This document shows, in pieces, positions 16,494 through 25,740 of a DNA stretch of 64,000 nucleotides. Position 1 is the stretch's first letter, and every line of letters starts with the position of its first letter. The translations under genes were made by a program, and so were the position numbers. This DNA comes from Roseimicrobium gellanilyticum. GTDB lineage: Bacteria; Verrucomicrobiota; Verrucomicrobiia; Verrucomicrobiales; Verrucomicrobiaceae. The notes below the pieces were generated by a model. It had not been told where the DNA came from. It was given only the letters and a program-made list of their open reading frames with translations, and did not search any database. The stretch covers positions 35,199 through 99,198 of the forward strand of contig NZ_QNRR01000020.1 in assembly GCF_003315205.1 (NCBI RefSeq). Reading direction: 5' to 3'.

Positions 16494-16581
16494 AACGTAG
16501 CTCGCGAGTCCCTTCGCGAGATGATATGATCTGGTGCGCTGCCGAGCCTACTGACTCGCGAAGGGACTCGCGAGGTACGTT
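16494..16581. repeat. CTCGCGAG inverted-repeat element, copy A1
   Basis: AACGTAG followed by the hairpin CTCGCGAGTCCCTTCGCGAG at 16494-16520, and its reverse complement at 16555-16581 (one mismatch, GGTACGTT), with 34 bases between. Each arm is itself a 7-bp stem with a 6-base loop. The right arm overlaps the TAA of the E1 beta gene. Confidence 0.85.
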
Positions 16582-17545
16582 AATACTTCAGCAGCCGCCT
16601 CAACTCATTCACAATCGCCGGGGACGTCGGACGATGGGCCTTCCACAGATTGGGATGATACGGGATCGGTGTGTCCTTGGAATTCAGACGTTGCGGGGGA
16701 GCATCCAGCAGGTGAAATCCTTCCGTGGTGACACGCGCAATCACCTCCGCAGTCACTCCGCCCCAGGGGAAGGATTCACCCACACACAGCAGGCGGCCCG
16801 TGCGGGCCACGGAGGCGAGGATGGTATCCGTATCAATCGGCTTCACACTGCGCAGGTCCACCACCTCGATTTGGTAGCCGTCCTTCGCCAGCTCTTCCGC
16901 GGCGCGAATGCTCTCATGCACCATCGCGGAATAAGCGACCACGGTGGCGTGGCGACCAGGGCGGGCGATGCGGGCCTTCCCCAGCGGGAGGGTTTCATCC
17001 GGCAGGGCATCCGCCTTGAGGTGGTAGTAGAGGAACTTGTGCTCGCAGAAGATCACCGGGTCTGTGCAGCCCACGGCGGCAAGCAGCATGTGGTAGGCAT
17101 CCTCCACCGTCGCAGGCGTCAGGATGATGAGTCCCGGGTAATGCGCATAGATGCTCTCCATGCTCTGGCTGTGGAAGGGGCCGGAGCCGGCGGTGCCGCC
17201 GCTGGGCAGGCGGATGACGATGGGGCACGGCACATTCGTGCGCCAGAAATGGGTGGCTGCCTGATTGACGATCTGGTTGAAGCCCACGCTGCTGAAGTCC
17301 GCGAACTGCATCTCCACGATGGGCCGTGCGCCTTCAATGGCAGCACCGATGGCCACGCCCACCATGGCATCCTCACTGATGGGGGCATCCAGCACGCGGC
17401 CGGGGAACTCCTCCGCGAGGCGTTTCGTCGCCTTGAACGCGCCGCCGAACTTGCCGATATCCTGCCCGTAGATGAAGACGCGCGGATCCCGGGCCAGGGC
17501 ATCGTGCTGGGCTTCGCGGATGGCGTCGAGGTAGGTCAGGGACAT
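16580..17545 (-). CDS. 2-oxoacid dehydrogenase E1 component, beta subunit
   Basis: 321 residues from ATG at 17545 (MSLTYLDAIREAQHDALARD). It aligns by motif with PdhB/AcoB/BkdB: YGQDIGKFGGAFKATKRLAEEFP, the thiamine-site region DAPISEDAMVGVAIGAA, EMQFADFSSVGFNQIVNQAA, and the C-terminal transketolase-like VVDLRSVKPIDTDTI and GESFPWGGVTAEV. With an alpha subunit it decarboxylates pyruvate or a related 2-oxoacid using thiamine diphosphate. No alpha, E2 or E3 gene is adjacent, so the substrate is open. The stop codon lies inside a repeat arm. Confidence 0.92.
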   Translation of the reverse strand: MSLTYLDAIREAQHDALARDPRVFIYGQDIGKFGGAFKATKRLAEEFPGRVLDAPISEDAMVGVAIGAAIEGARPIVEMQFADFSSVGFNQIVNQAATHFWRTNVPCPIVIRLPSGGTAGSGPFHSQSMESIYAHYPGLIILTPATVEDAYHMLLAAVGCTDPVIFCEHKFLYYHLKADALPDETLPLGKARIARPGRHATVVAYSAMVHESIRAAEELAKDGYQIEVVDLRSVKPIDTDTILASVARTGRLLCVGESFPWGGVTAEVIARVTTEGFHLLDAPPQRLNSKDTPIPYHPNLWKAHRPTSPAIVNELRRLLKY

Positions 17546-17829
17546 GGATTCGTGAGGAGAGAGCCAAGAGGTAGCAAGGCCCTTGGCTCTGAGCAAACAA
17601 ATCCGCACATGGCCGCTCTGCCCGGGACAGGGATTGTCCTTCCGCGCCTAAAATCAAGGACACCGGATGACCATCATTGGTGAGGCCACATCGCTGCGCA
17701 GGGAAATGACCATGCCCTCCCGGTCACAGGCAACACGAAGCAAAAGAAAAGGGGCGAATTATTCCAAGACAATCGCGGATGAATCGATGTGCCCGGCAGA
17801 GCCCATTTTCTCCCTGCCATCCGCCCCGT

Positions 17830-19377
17830 ATGAGCCCCAGCGATTCCTCCCAAGTGCCCCACCCCAACCACGAGCCTGCCACGTCCTCCGGGCCTGTGCA
17901 GAAGCCGAAATCGGTGGTCATTCAGAGCTTGTCCCCCACTTCCAGCGTTCCTGAGTCCCAGGACTATGTCCTGCCCCCCTCCTCCAGCGCCCCAGTAGCG
18001 CCTGTGGTCACCCAGGCCATCCCGCTGCCTGCCGCCATTGCATCACAGGGGCATGGGCATGCCCATGCTCATGCTGCTCCCATGCAGTTCCAGCCCGAGC
18101 TTGCGCCTGCTCCGCCGGAGACCTTCGGACACAAGGCGAGAAGATACTGGTATGCTGTGGGTGGCGGCTCGCTGCTGCTCAGCCTCACCATTCACGCGCT
18201 GCTCCTGGTGGGCGCCTACTTTCTGATCACCACCATCGCGAACCCGGAGAAGCCAGTGGATTTCCTTCCCGGCGGCGGAAACAAGGCGGGAGACACGGCC
18301 TCGCATGAGCTTCACAAGATGCTGAAGGAAAAGAAGCGCCGCCCCATGCAGCAGGCCATCCCACGGCAGAAGATTGTGAGCCAGACCGGGCTCGCGGCGA
18401 TTCAGCTGCCAGATATTCCCATGGAGAGCATCGACCTGCCAGAGACCAGCTCCATCATGGGCGGAGCGTCGGGCAGCCTGGGCTTCGGGGGCGGCGGAGC
18501 AGGAGGAGGTGGTGGTGGAGGCCAGGGCATCGGCATGTCCAAGGGATTTGCGCCGATGACCTTCTTTGGCCGTGTGGGTGGCGAGGGGCTGCCCGGCGCC
18601 TTCTATGACATGAAGCAGGATCGTGAGCGCAAGGCCCTGCCCTACAGCGGCACCTTCCCCGACTACATCGCCGTGATCAATCATGCGGCCTCACGCCGCT
18701 TCTCGCCCTCCGCGCTGAAGGACTACTACAAGGCGAAGCAGGAGGTGAGCTTCACCTACCTGCTCGTGCCAAACATGGCGGCACAAGAAGGGCCGAAGTG
18801 CTTCAACGTGGAGAAGGAAGTGGAGCCGCGTGGATGGTTCGTGCACTACAGCGGCATGGTGACTCCGCCGAAGGCGGGCACATATCGCTTCGTGGGATTC
18901 TTCGATGACCTGCTCATTGTGTATATCAACAACAGGCCGGTGCTGGATGGCTCCTGGGTGCCGATGGCCGGTGTGGGCGAGGGCAAGTACGACGATGAAA
19001 TCCGACAGGAGTTCAAGGGACCGCCCGTGGCGGGAAATCGCACGGCCTACTTCGGCAAGTGGGTGAAGATGAAAGAACCCTTCAAGCTGGACATCGTGGT
19101 GGGTGAGACTCCTGGTGGACGCGTGGGCGGCCTGCTCATGGTGCAGGACAAGGACGGGAAGTACGAGGAGCGCGCGGATGGCACGCCAATCCTTCCCGTC
19201 TTCGCCACGACGCGGCTGGAGATGGATGATATGAAGCGGTTGGAAGAAGACCCCTATGCCAAGGCGGTGCAGGTCGCGAAGGACACACCGGTGTTCGCGG
19301 GGAAAAAGGCGATCTTTGATGATCGTGAGGAAGGCGGCTCCAGACGGGGCATTGGGCTGCTGCCACCAAGGCAATAG
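17830..19377 (+). CDS. single-pass membrane protein with PA14-like C-terminal domain
   Basis: 515 residues from ATG at 17830 (MSPSDSSQVPHPNHEPAT); an ATG at 17779 would add 17 residues. Order: a Pro/Ser/His-rich N-terminus with a GHGHAHAHAA cluster (about 75-84); one TM (GGGSLLLSLTIHALLLVGAYF, about 112-131) as in TonB-type proteins; a Gly-rich linker (about 210-240); then a PA14-like beta domain containing YSGMVTPPKAGTYRF and FFDDLLIVYINNRPVLDGSW. PA14 domains bind glycans. The topology suggests an envelope-anchored carbohydrate-binding or energy-coupling protein; function unproven. Confidence 0.72.
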   Translation: MSPSDSSQVPHPNHEPATSSGPVQKPKSVVIQSLSPTSSVPESQDYVLPPSSSAPVAPVVTQAIPLPAAIASQGHGHAHAHAAPMQFQPELAPAPPETFGHKARRYWYAVGGGSLLLSLTIHALLLVGAYFLITTIANPEKPVDFLPGGGNKAGDTASHELHKMLKEKKRRPMQQAIPRQKIVSQTGLAAIQLPDIPMESIDLPETSSIMGGASGSLGFGGGGAGGGGGGGQGIGMSKGFAPMTFFGRVGGEGLPGAFYDMKQDRERKALPYSGTFPDYIAVINHAASRRFSPSALKDYYKAKQEVSFTYLLVPNMAAQEGPKCFNVEKEVEPRGWFVHYSGMVTPPKAGTYRFVGFFDDLLIVYINNRPVLDGSWVPMAGVGEGKYDDEIRQEFKGPPVAGNRTAYFGKWVKMKEPFKLDIVVGETPGGRVGGLLMVQDKDGKYEERADGTPILPVFATTRLEMDDMKRLEEDPYAKAVQVAKDTPVFAGKKAIFDDREEGGSRRGIGLLPPRQ

Positions 19378-19690
19378 CACACAGGAAGATGACGGACATC
19401 CTGAAATGGTTCACGCGGCCCTTTGCCCTGCGCGAAGCGACCTATTGAGGACCATGCTGGAGGATTGCTGCTCTGTTCTCTGACTTCACGGCAGCAAGCT
19501 GCCTGCGGAAAGCTGGAGCAAGCTCCAGCACTCCAGGAAGTTCGCTCGATTCGCGACATGGCATACCAAAGCGGTGCTTCGCGCACACACGCGCTCCAAA
19601 GGGCTTCGCGCTAGGTGGTTTGCAAAAGGTGGGGACCCCCATGCATCGTTTGCTTTTGTAGCCTGACGACGTATTCGCCGCCTAAGATGA
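19378..19690. repeat. non-coding repeat-bearing stretch with CAAAGCGGTGCTTCGC repeat (copy 2)
   Basis: Between convergent genes. It includes the perfect hairpin GCTGGAGCAAGCTCCAGC at about 19513-19530, a CAGCAAGCTGCCTG stem, and at 19566-19626 the second copy of the repeat also found at 12704-12757 (CCAAAGCGGTGCTTCGC, then CTCCAAAGGG, then AGGTGGTTTGC). No gene is supported. Confidence 0.6.
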
Positions 19691-21001
19691 TCATCGCGGG
19701 ACCGCAGTCTTCACCGTCTCCGCGCGAATCTTCGCCGCAATCTTGGACAGCCTTTCTACAAGGTCTGAGTAGCCCTCTGACGCATCACGCGTCTCGCCCA
19801 CATCGATATCCAGATCATACAAGGCGGGCGGTTCGGTGAGATGCAGCTTCCACATGCCTTCGCGAATCGACTCCAGCCGACGCTGGTTCAGCCCATAGAG
19901 AGAGTACAACGTTCGCGGTGTGTTTGAGGGCATCCCCTTTCCCAGCCATGCTTGGGACACATCGAGGCCATCGAGCTTGAGATCTGGCGGAAGTGACGCG
20001 CCTGCCAGCCGGGCGAATGTCGGCAGGAGATCGAGCGAAAAGATGATGTCATGACTCACCCGGCCTGCTGGCACATGACCGGGCCACCACAGGATGAACG
20101 GAACACGGAGACCGCCTTCATGAACCGTGTGTTTTGATCCCTGAAGGCCGGCCGTGGATCCGGGCGTCTTGCGCTCGGGACCGTTGTCGCTCGTGAAAAT
20201 CACCAGCGTATTCTCCGCGAGACCAAGTGCCCGCAGCTTCTCAAGAATCTCGCCGGTGCTCCAGTCGAGCTCCTGCACGGTGTCGCCATACGCACCACGG
20301 AAGGATTGTCCGTTGAATCGTGCCGAAGGTTCGAAGGGAATATGCGGCATGGCATGCCCGAGATAGAGGAAGAAGGGCTTGTCCTTGTTTGTCTCGATGA
20401 ACTTCAGGGCCTCCGCGGTGTAGAGTCCGGTCATTTCCGATGGGATGGCAGGGCGCTTCTCCACCACATCACCACGCAGCACGGGCATGCCACCTTCCTT
20501 TTCGAAGATCACCGTCTCGTGTTTATCCAGGTTGTGCAGCACGCCATAGTAGCTGTCGAATCCCTGGTCCATGGGACGTGAGCCTTTCACAAAGCCGAGG
20601 TGCCACTTCCCAATGCAGCCTGTGACGTAGCCTCGGGTCTTCGCCACTTCGGCGAGTGTGAGCTCTTCCGTCGGCAGACCGTTGGCAGCATCAGGTCGTA
20701 ATACACCCGTGGCGAGTCCGCTTCGGCCCGGATAACGCCCGGTCATGATCGCTGCGCGTGAGGGCGTGCAGAGGGCCGCTGCCACGGAGAAGTCAATAAA
20801 GCGCGTCCCCTCCGTTGCCATGCGATCCAGCTGCGGCGTGTTGATATCCTTTGCGCCATAACATCCGAGATCACCGTAGCCGAGATCATCCGTGAGGATG
20901 AAGATGATGTTTGGTGGGCGGGATGGGGTCTCCGCTGCGAACGAGCGCGCTGCCGTGCAGACGAGGGTGGCTACCAGAGTGAGGAAAGTGAGTCGCGTCA
21001 T
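19691..21001 (-). CDS. formylglycine-dependent sulfatase, exported
   Basis: 436 residues from ATG at 21001 (MTRLTFLTLVATLVCTAARS, signal peptide cleaved near SFAA). The metal ligands are in ILTDDLGYGDLGCYG (D38, D39). The maturation motif LCTPSRAAIMTGRYP carries Cys78, which is converted to formylglycine. Further catalytic regions are GKWHLG, GHAMPHIPF and TSDNGPERKT. It hydrolyses sulfate esters, probably on a glycan, in the periplasm or outside. It follows the esterase-like gene by 32 bases on the same strand, forming a carbohydrate-degrading pair. Confidence 0.93.
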   Translation of the reverse strand: MTRLTFLTLVATLVCTAARSFAAETPSRPPNIIFILTDDLGYGDLGCYGAKDINTPQLDRMATEGTRFIDFSVAAALCTPSRAAIMTGRYPGRSGLATGVLRPDAANGLPTEELTLAEVAKTRGYVTGCIGKWHLGFVKGSRPMDQGFDSYYGVLHNLDKHETVIFEKEGGMPVLRGDVVEKRPAIPSEMTGLYTAEALKFIETNKDKPFFLYLGHAMPHIPFEPSARFNGQSFRGAYGDTVQELDWSTGEILEKLRALGLAENTLVIFTSDNGPERKTPGSTAGLQGSKHTVHEGGLRVPFILWWPGHVPAGRVSHDIIFSLDLLPTFARLAGASLPPDLKLDGLDVSQAWLGKGMPSNTPRTLYSLYGLNQRRLESIREGMWKLHLTEPPALYDLDIDVGETRDASEGYSDLVERLSKIAAKIRAETVKTAVPR

Positions 21002-21033
21002 GACTGGATGACAGGGAGGAATACAGACACCGC

Positions 21034-21966
21034 TTACTTCAGATGCTCCTTGAACCACGCATCGACAGCATCCACGCACTGCGCATGCCAGGGCTTTTGC
21101 ATCCAGCAGCCGTGCCTGGCATCCTTTAAGATGACCTGCTTCGTCGGCACACCGAGCTCCTTCAGCTTTGCCATTCCCGGAGCATCACGTTCCGGATTGT
21201 CGAGATCTCCCGTGAGAAAGAGCACAGGACCGGTGGACTTGCTGAAGTGTGTGATGGGTGACGCTTCACGATACAGTTCCGGCGCATCGTCATAGAGTTT
21301 ACCGAGCCATTGAAACGCGTAGCTCTTCTCCTTCGCTCGACGGAGGGCCTCGACGAACTTTTCCATCGTGAGGTCCGTGGGCCCGGCCATGACACAGGAG
21401 GCCTGCACCGCTGCGGAGACATCCCGCAAATCACCGGTGAGGTATTTTTCGTGCGTTGGTGCTGCGGCCATCATGCCGACGAGGTGGCCGCCCGCGCTGC
21501 CTCCCCACGCGCCGATGCGATTGGGATCGATGCCGAAACGCGAGGCATTCGCCCGCACGAAGCGCACCGCGAGATTGCAGTCCTGCACCGCCGCCGGGTA
21601 CTTCGCGACGGGGCCGAGGCGGTATTCGATGTTTGCGACGACATAACCTTTCTCCGCAAGGGAGATGGCGAGTGGTCGGAAGCGCTCCTTGTCTCCCTTC
21701 ACCCAGCCACCCCCGTGCACGAGGAGGCATGCAGGGAGCTTGTCTCCGCCAGCTTTGGGGCGGTAGATGTCGAGCTTGAGTTCCTGCTCGGGTGTCTTGC
21801 CATAGGTGATATCGAGCTCGGCCTGGATGGTGTCCGGCGGGGTGCTGGGGAGTGGTTCGCGTTTGGCAGCCGCGGGTTTCTTGGCGGGAGGCTTGGGGTT
21901 TTGGGCAACGACAAAGCCTGCCGTGAACGCAACGATAACGAATGTGAGGAATGTGGTGCGGAGCAT
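21034..21966 (-). CDS. alpha/beta hydrolase, BD-FAE-like esterase, exported
   Basis: 310 residues from ATG at 21966 with a signal peptide (FVIVAFTAGFVVAQ). The oxyanion motif is LLVHGGGWVKGD (HGGG 84-87), the nucleophile is in WGGSAGGH (S157), and the acid and base are probably in FLTGDLDNPE and DARHGCW near the end. This layout matches the esterase/lipase BD-FAE group acting on acylated polysaccharides. It lies upstream of the sulfatase on the same strand, so the pair may remove acetyl/acyl and sulfate decorations from one glycan. Confidence 0.88.
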   Translation of the reverse strand: MLRTTFLTFVIVAFTAGFVVAQNPKPPAKKPAAAKREPLPSTPPDTIQAELDITYGKTPEQELKLDIYRPKAGGDKLPACLLVHGGGWVKGDKERFRPLAISLAEKGYVVANIEYRLGPVAKYPAAVQDCNLAVRFVRANASRFGIDPNRIGAWGGSAGGHLVGMMAAAPTHEKYLTGDLRDVSAAVQASCVMAGPTDLTMEKFVEALRRAKEKSYAFQWLGKLYDDAPELYREASPITHFSKSTGPVLFLTGDLDNPERDAPGMAKLKELGVPTKQVILKDARHGCWMQKPWHAQCVDAVDAWFKEHLK

Positions 21967-22023
21967 GCAGTTGCCCCACGAACGATCAAGATGAACGGAA
22001 ACTGTCGGCAAGTTTATTTCTTT

Positions 22024-22340
22024 GTCCCGGAGGGACATTGGCCGGTAGCCGGTGGTGGAGGCCTGTAATCAGGCCGGGAACCACCGGATCAGATGAAGAA
22101 CGATGCTCCGTCCCGGAGGGTACGGCGGAAGGGCGTGTCGCTGACGATTACGCGTTACATGGTTTTGGCACACCTTCCGGCGCACCTCCGGCACGCTCCA
22201 ATTCTCACGCGCAAGATCCGGTGGTTTCGGTCGTCGAGACTCCCTTCACCGACCGGCTACCATCCGCGCTCCCTCCGGGAGCAAGCTGCCTCCAGTCACC
22301 TCGCATACCACGGTGATCACATAGGGAACATTTGGGAACA
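22024..22340. repeat. TCCCGGAGGGA/CCGGTGGT repeats B1 and inverted B2
   Basis: B1 (22024-22135): GTCCCGGAGGGAC, GGTAGCCGGTGGT, AACCACCGGATCAG and TCCCGGAGGGTACGGCGG. B2 (about 22215-22281) is the same unit reversed: ATCCGGTGGT, GACTCCCTTCACCGACCGG, CTACCATCC and CTCCCTCCGGGA. A third copy is at 48257. Non-coding; it fills the gap between the esterase-like gene and the LysR gene. Confidence 0.75.
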
Positions 22341-23276
22341 CTACAACGCCGTAATCCCCGACAGCGACGCAAAGCTCACCCTCCGCATGATGTCCAGGAA
22401 GTCACGCATGTAAGCGGCGCTGGCGGCGGCTTCCGTCGTGGCAGCGTGAAGAGCGCTTTGCAGCCCCTTCTTTCCAATGGGACGGGCCACGACGTATTCG
22501 CGATCCAGAAACGGCTGCACGGCCCAGCGGGGCATGGCGGCGATGGCTCGTTTGCTGGCCACGAGTTGCAGGATGGCGACGGTGAGCTCCGTGGTGCGGC
22601 GCTTGGCAGGCTCCACGCGTGCGGGAATCAAGAACTCGCGCAGCACGTCGATGCGATCATCCGGAATGGGATAGGTCACAAGGGTCTCCTTGGCGAAGTC
22701 CTTCGCTGCGAGAAACGGCTTCGCCGTCAGCGGGTGCTCTTTTGCAAGAAGCGCAGACACTTCATAGCGGAACAACGGATGGAACACCGTATCCGTCCGC
22801 TTGATGGCATGCGACACGATCACGAGGTCCGCGCGATCTTCGCCCAGCAGGCCCACCGGATCCGCGTGGAAGCCGGACACGAGATCCATCTCCACCTCCG
22901 GCCAGCGTTCGCGGAAGGCATCCATGGAAGGCATGAGCCAGTCGAAGCACGAATGGCACTCCACGGCGATGCGCAACTGCCCCGCACGTCCATCCGCGAT
23001 GCGTGAGAGATCGCGCTCCGCTTCTGCCACACGCATCTCCACTTCGCGTGCAAGTCCGAGCAGGCGCTGGCCACCCGGGGTGAGCCGCAGTGGCATGGTC
23101 TTGCGTTCGAAGAGTGGGATGCCGTACAGGTCTTCCAGCGCCTTCACCTGATGTGAAACAGCAGGCTGTGTGAGGTGCAGACGGGCGGCGGCCTTGGAAA
23201 GACTGTGTGTCTCCGCAATGGCGGCAAAGGTGCGCAGATGGCGGAGCTCAAGCGGGGGAAGGGCGGAACGGCTCAT
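22341..23276 (-). CDS. metR: LysR-type regulator, probably MetR
   Basis: 311 residues from ATG at 23276 (MSRSALPPLELRHLRTFAAI). The N-terminal winged HTH is typical of LysR (AAARLHLTQPAVSHQVKALEDLYGIPLFERK), followed by a periplasmic-binding-like effector domain (QLRIAVECHSCFDWLMPSMDAF) as in MetR. It is divergent from metE with 72 bases between starts, the classical metR-metE layout in which MetR with homocysteine activates metE. The gene name rests on similarity to MetR plus that context. Confidence 0.85.
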   Translation of the reverse strand: MSRSALPPLELRHLRTFAAIAETHSLSKAAARLHLTQPAVSHQVKALEDLYGIPLFERKTMPLRLTPGGQRLLGLAREVEMRVAEAERDLSRIADGRAGQLRIAVECHSCFDWLMPSMDAFRERWPEVEMDLVSGFHADPVGLLGEDRADLVIVSHAIKRTDTVFHPLFRYEVSALLAKEHPLTAKPFLAAKDFAKETLVTYPIPDDRIDVLREFLIPARVEPAKRRTTELTVAILQLVASKRAIAAMPRWAVQPFLDREYVVARPIGKKGLQSALHAATTEAAASAAYMRDFLDIMRRVSFASLSGITAL

Positions 23277-23348
23277 AAGTATGGCGAATGTTGAAGCGCC
23301 AAAACATGAATTATGCAACAGGCGGCTCGGGATTCAACTTCGGCAAGC
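23277..23348. promoter_or_regulatory. metR-metE divergent promoter region
   Basis: 72 bp between the divergent starts. TTGAAG at about 23289 and ATGAATTATGC at about 23308 give TTCA half-sites on the minus strand about 15 bases apart, but no exact TGAA-N5-TTCA MetR palindrome is present. The control region is inferred from layout. Confidence 0.4.
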
Positions 23349-25736
23349 ATGACTACGAATGAATCCGCAACCACAACTGCATCCTCCCCTGCCCCGCTCT
23401 TCTCGCATTCGCTGGGCTTTCCCCGCGTCGGAGCCAGACGCGAACTCAAGAAAGCCGTCGAGTCCTTCTGGAAGGGCGCCTCGGATGAAACCGCGCTGCA
23501 AACTACCGCACGGGAGCTGCGCGCCACGCACTGGAAGCTCCAGTCGGATGCCGGCATCGATTTGATCCCGAGCAATGATTTCAGCCTGTATGACCAGGTG
23601 CTCGACATGTCCTGCCTCGTGGGCAATGTGCCGGAGCGCTTCGGCTGGGATGGCAAGGGCGATGTGAATCTGGAAACCTACTTCGCCATGGCGCGAGGCC
23701 GCTCCGGGGAAAAGAAGGAAAGTGCCTCGCACACACATGATGGTGAGTGCGGCTGCGGCAGCCACGGCGCGACTGCCTGTGAAATGACAAAATGGTTCGA
23801 CACGAACTACCACTACCTCGTGCCCGAGTTCAACGACGGCACCACTTTCCGCCTCGCGAGCCAGAAGCCCTTCGCAGAGTTCCAGGAAGCGCTCGCGCTG
23901 GGTCATCGCACCAAGCCCGTGCTGCTCGGTCCGGTGAGCTATCTTTACCTCGGCAAGGTTCACGGAGGCACAAACCCTTCCTTTGATCGCTTCAAACTGC
24001 TTCCCAAACTTCTCGAAGTGTACGGCGAGGTGCTGCAGAAGCTCGCCGCGCAGGGCGCGAAATGGGTGCAACTCGATGAGCCGATCTTCGCACTGGATCT
24101 GGATACTACGATCAAGCAGTACTTCACCACGGCGTATGACGTACTGCGTGAAAAAGCCGGTGCACTGAAGCTCATCACGGCATGCTACTTCGGCGCGGCA
24201 GGCGCAAACTTCCTCTCACTCGCCCGTCTCCCCGTGGAAGCCATCCATCTGGATGCCACCCGTGGCGCCAGCGATCTGGAGCACGGGCTCGAAGTGGTGC
24301 CCACGCGCACCATCGTCTCGCTTGGCGTGGTGGACGGACGCAATGTCTGGAAGAACGACTTCGCCTCCTCGCTGAAAGTCATCGACCAGGTCGTGCAGAA
24401 GCTGGGCCGTGATCGCGTGTGGCTCGCGCCGTCCTGTTCACTGCTGCACTCCCCCGTGAGTCTGCAGCACGAGACGAAGCTTGAGCCGGCCATCAAGAGC
24501 TGGATGTCCTTCGCTGCTGAGAAGCTCGGTGAAGTCTCCACGCTGGCACGCCTCGCGGTATCTGCTGCTCGCGAAACCGATGCAGCGTGGATTGGGAATC
24601 AATCCGCACTCGCATCCAAGGCCACCGATCCGAGACTGCAGGTGCCCGCCGTGCGTGAACGCGTGGCGGCCCTCACCCCCGGGGACGAGCAACGCGACTC
24701 CGCCTTCGCCAAGCGCCAGGAAGTACAACGGAACCGCCTGAAGCTCCCCGCCTTCCCCACCACCACCATCGGCTCCTTCCCGCAGACCGATGAAGTGCGA
24801 AGCTGGCGTGCCCGCTGGCGCAAGGGCTCACTCACCGACGCAGAATACGAAGCGCTGCTGGGCGAGGAGACCGCGCGTTGCGTGCGTGTGCAGGAGGAGC
24901 TCGATATCGATGTGCTGGTGCATGGTGAGTTCGAGCGCAATGACATGGTGGAATACTTCGGCGAGCAACTCGATGGCTTCACCTTCACACAGAATGGCTG
25001 GGTGCAGAGCTACGGCAGCCGTTGCGTGAAGCCACCGGTGATCTTCGGCGATGTGTCGCGTCCTCATCCCATGACGGTGCGCTGGTTCCAGTATGCACAG
25101 AGCCTCACCTCGCGCCCCATGAAGGGCATGCTCACCGGCCCCATCACGATTCTGAACTGGAGCTTCGTGCGCAATGACCTGTCGCGCCCGGATGTTTGCC
25201 GCCAGATCGCACTCGCCATCCGCGATGAAGTGCGTGACCTCGAAGCCGCCGGCTGCCGTGTGATTCAGATCGATGAAGCTGCACTGCGCGAGTGCCTGCC
25301 GCTTCGCGAGAAGGATCGAGCCTTCTATCTCCAGTGGACCGTGGCATCATTCCGTGTTGCTGCGTCGGTTGTGCGGGATGACACACAGATCCACACGCAT
25401 ATGTGCTACAGCAACTTCAATGACATCATTGAAGCCATCGCGGCCATGGATGCGGATGTGATCACCATCGAGACTTCACGCTCCAGCATGGAACTCCTCG
25501 ATGCCTTCGTGCGCTTCCAGTACCCGAATGAAATCGGACCCGGCGTGTACGACATCCACAGCCCCCGTGTCCCGCCCGCAGCGGAAATGCGCGAACTCAT
25601 GGATCGCGCCTCCGCCGTGCTGCCCAAGGACAACCTGTGGGTGAATCCCGACTGCGGCCTCAAGACCCGCGGCTGGCCTGAGGTGAAAGCAGCGCTGGCG
25701 AATATGGTGAACGTAGCGCACGCGTTGCGCGGCTGA
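23349..25736 (+). CDS. metE: cobalamin-independent methionine synthase
   Basis: 795 residues from ATG at 23349 (MTTNESATTTASSPAPLF). Two fused barrels: the N-terminal one has HSLGFPRVGARRELKKAVESFW, EMTKWFDTNYHYLVPEF and WVQLDEPIFALDL; the C-terminal one has FPTTTIGSFPQTDEVR, HGEFERNDMVEYFGEQLDG and the zinc ligands in THMCYSNF and NPDCGLKTRGW. It methylates homocysteine from 5-methyltetrahydrofolate polyglutamate. It is about 40 residues longer than the usual roughly 755, partly because of a Cys/His-rich insert at about 120-145 (SHTHDGECGCGSHGATAC) just before EMTKWF. Confidence 0.97.
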   Translation: MTTNESATTTASSPAPLFSHSLGFPRVGARRELKKAVESFWKGASDETALQTTARELRATHWKLQSDAGIDLIPSNDFSLYDQVLDMSCLVGNVPERFGWDGKGDVNLETYFAMARGRSGEKKESASHTHDGECGCGSHGATACEMTKWFDTNYHYLVPEFNDGTTFRLASQKPFAEFQEALALGHRTKPVLLGPVSYLYLGKVHGGTNPSFDRFKLLPKLLEVYGEVLQKLAAQGAKWVQLDEPIFALDLDTTIKQYFTTAYDVLREKAGALKLITACYFGAAGANFLSLARLPVEAIHLDATRGASDLEHGLEVVPTRTIVSLGVVDGRNVWKNDFASSLKVIDQVVQKLGRDRVWLAPSCSLLHSPVSLQHETKLEPAIKSWMSFAAEKLGEVSTLARLAVSAARETDAAWIGNQSALASKATDPRLQVPAVRERVAALTPGDEQRDSAFAKRQEVQRNRLKLPAFPTTTIGSFPQTDEVRSWRARWRKGSLTDAEYEALLGEETARCVRVQEELDIDVLVHGEFERNDMVEYFGEQLDGFTFTQNGWVQSYGSRCVKPPVIFGDVSRPHPMTVRWFQYAQSLTSRPMKGMLTGPITILNWSFVRNDLSRPDVCRQIALAIRDEVRDLEAAGCRVIQIDEAALRECLPLREKDRAFYLQWTVASFRVAASVVRDDTQIHTHMCYSNFNDIIEAIAAMDADVITIETSRSSMELLDAFVRFQYPNEIGPGVYDIHSPRVPPAAEMRELMDRASAVLPKDNLWVNPDCGLKTRGWPEVKAALANMVNVAHALRG

Positions 25737-25740
25737 TCCA

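Noticed and set aside
23277..23348. Riboswitch (SAM or cobalamin) before metE
   Set aside because: Only 72 bases separate the divergent starts and no conserved riboswitch core is visible.
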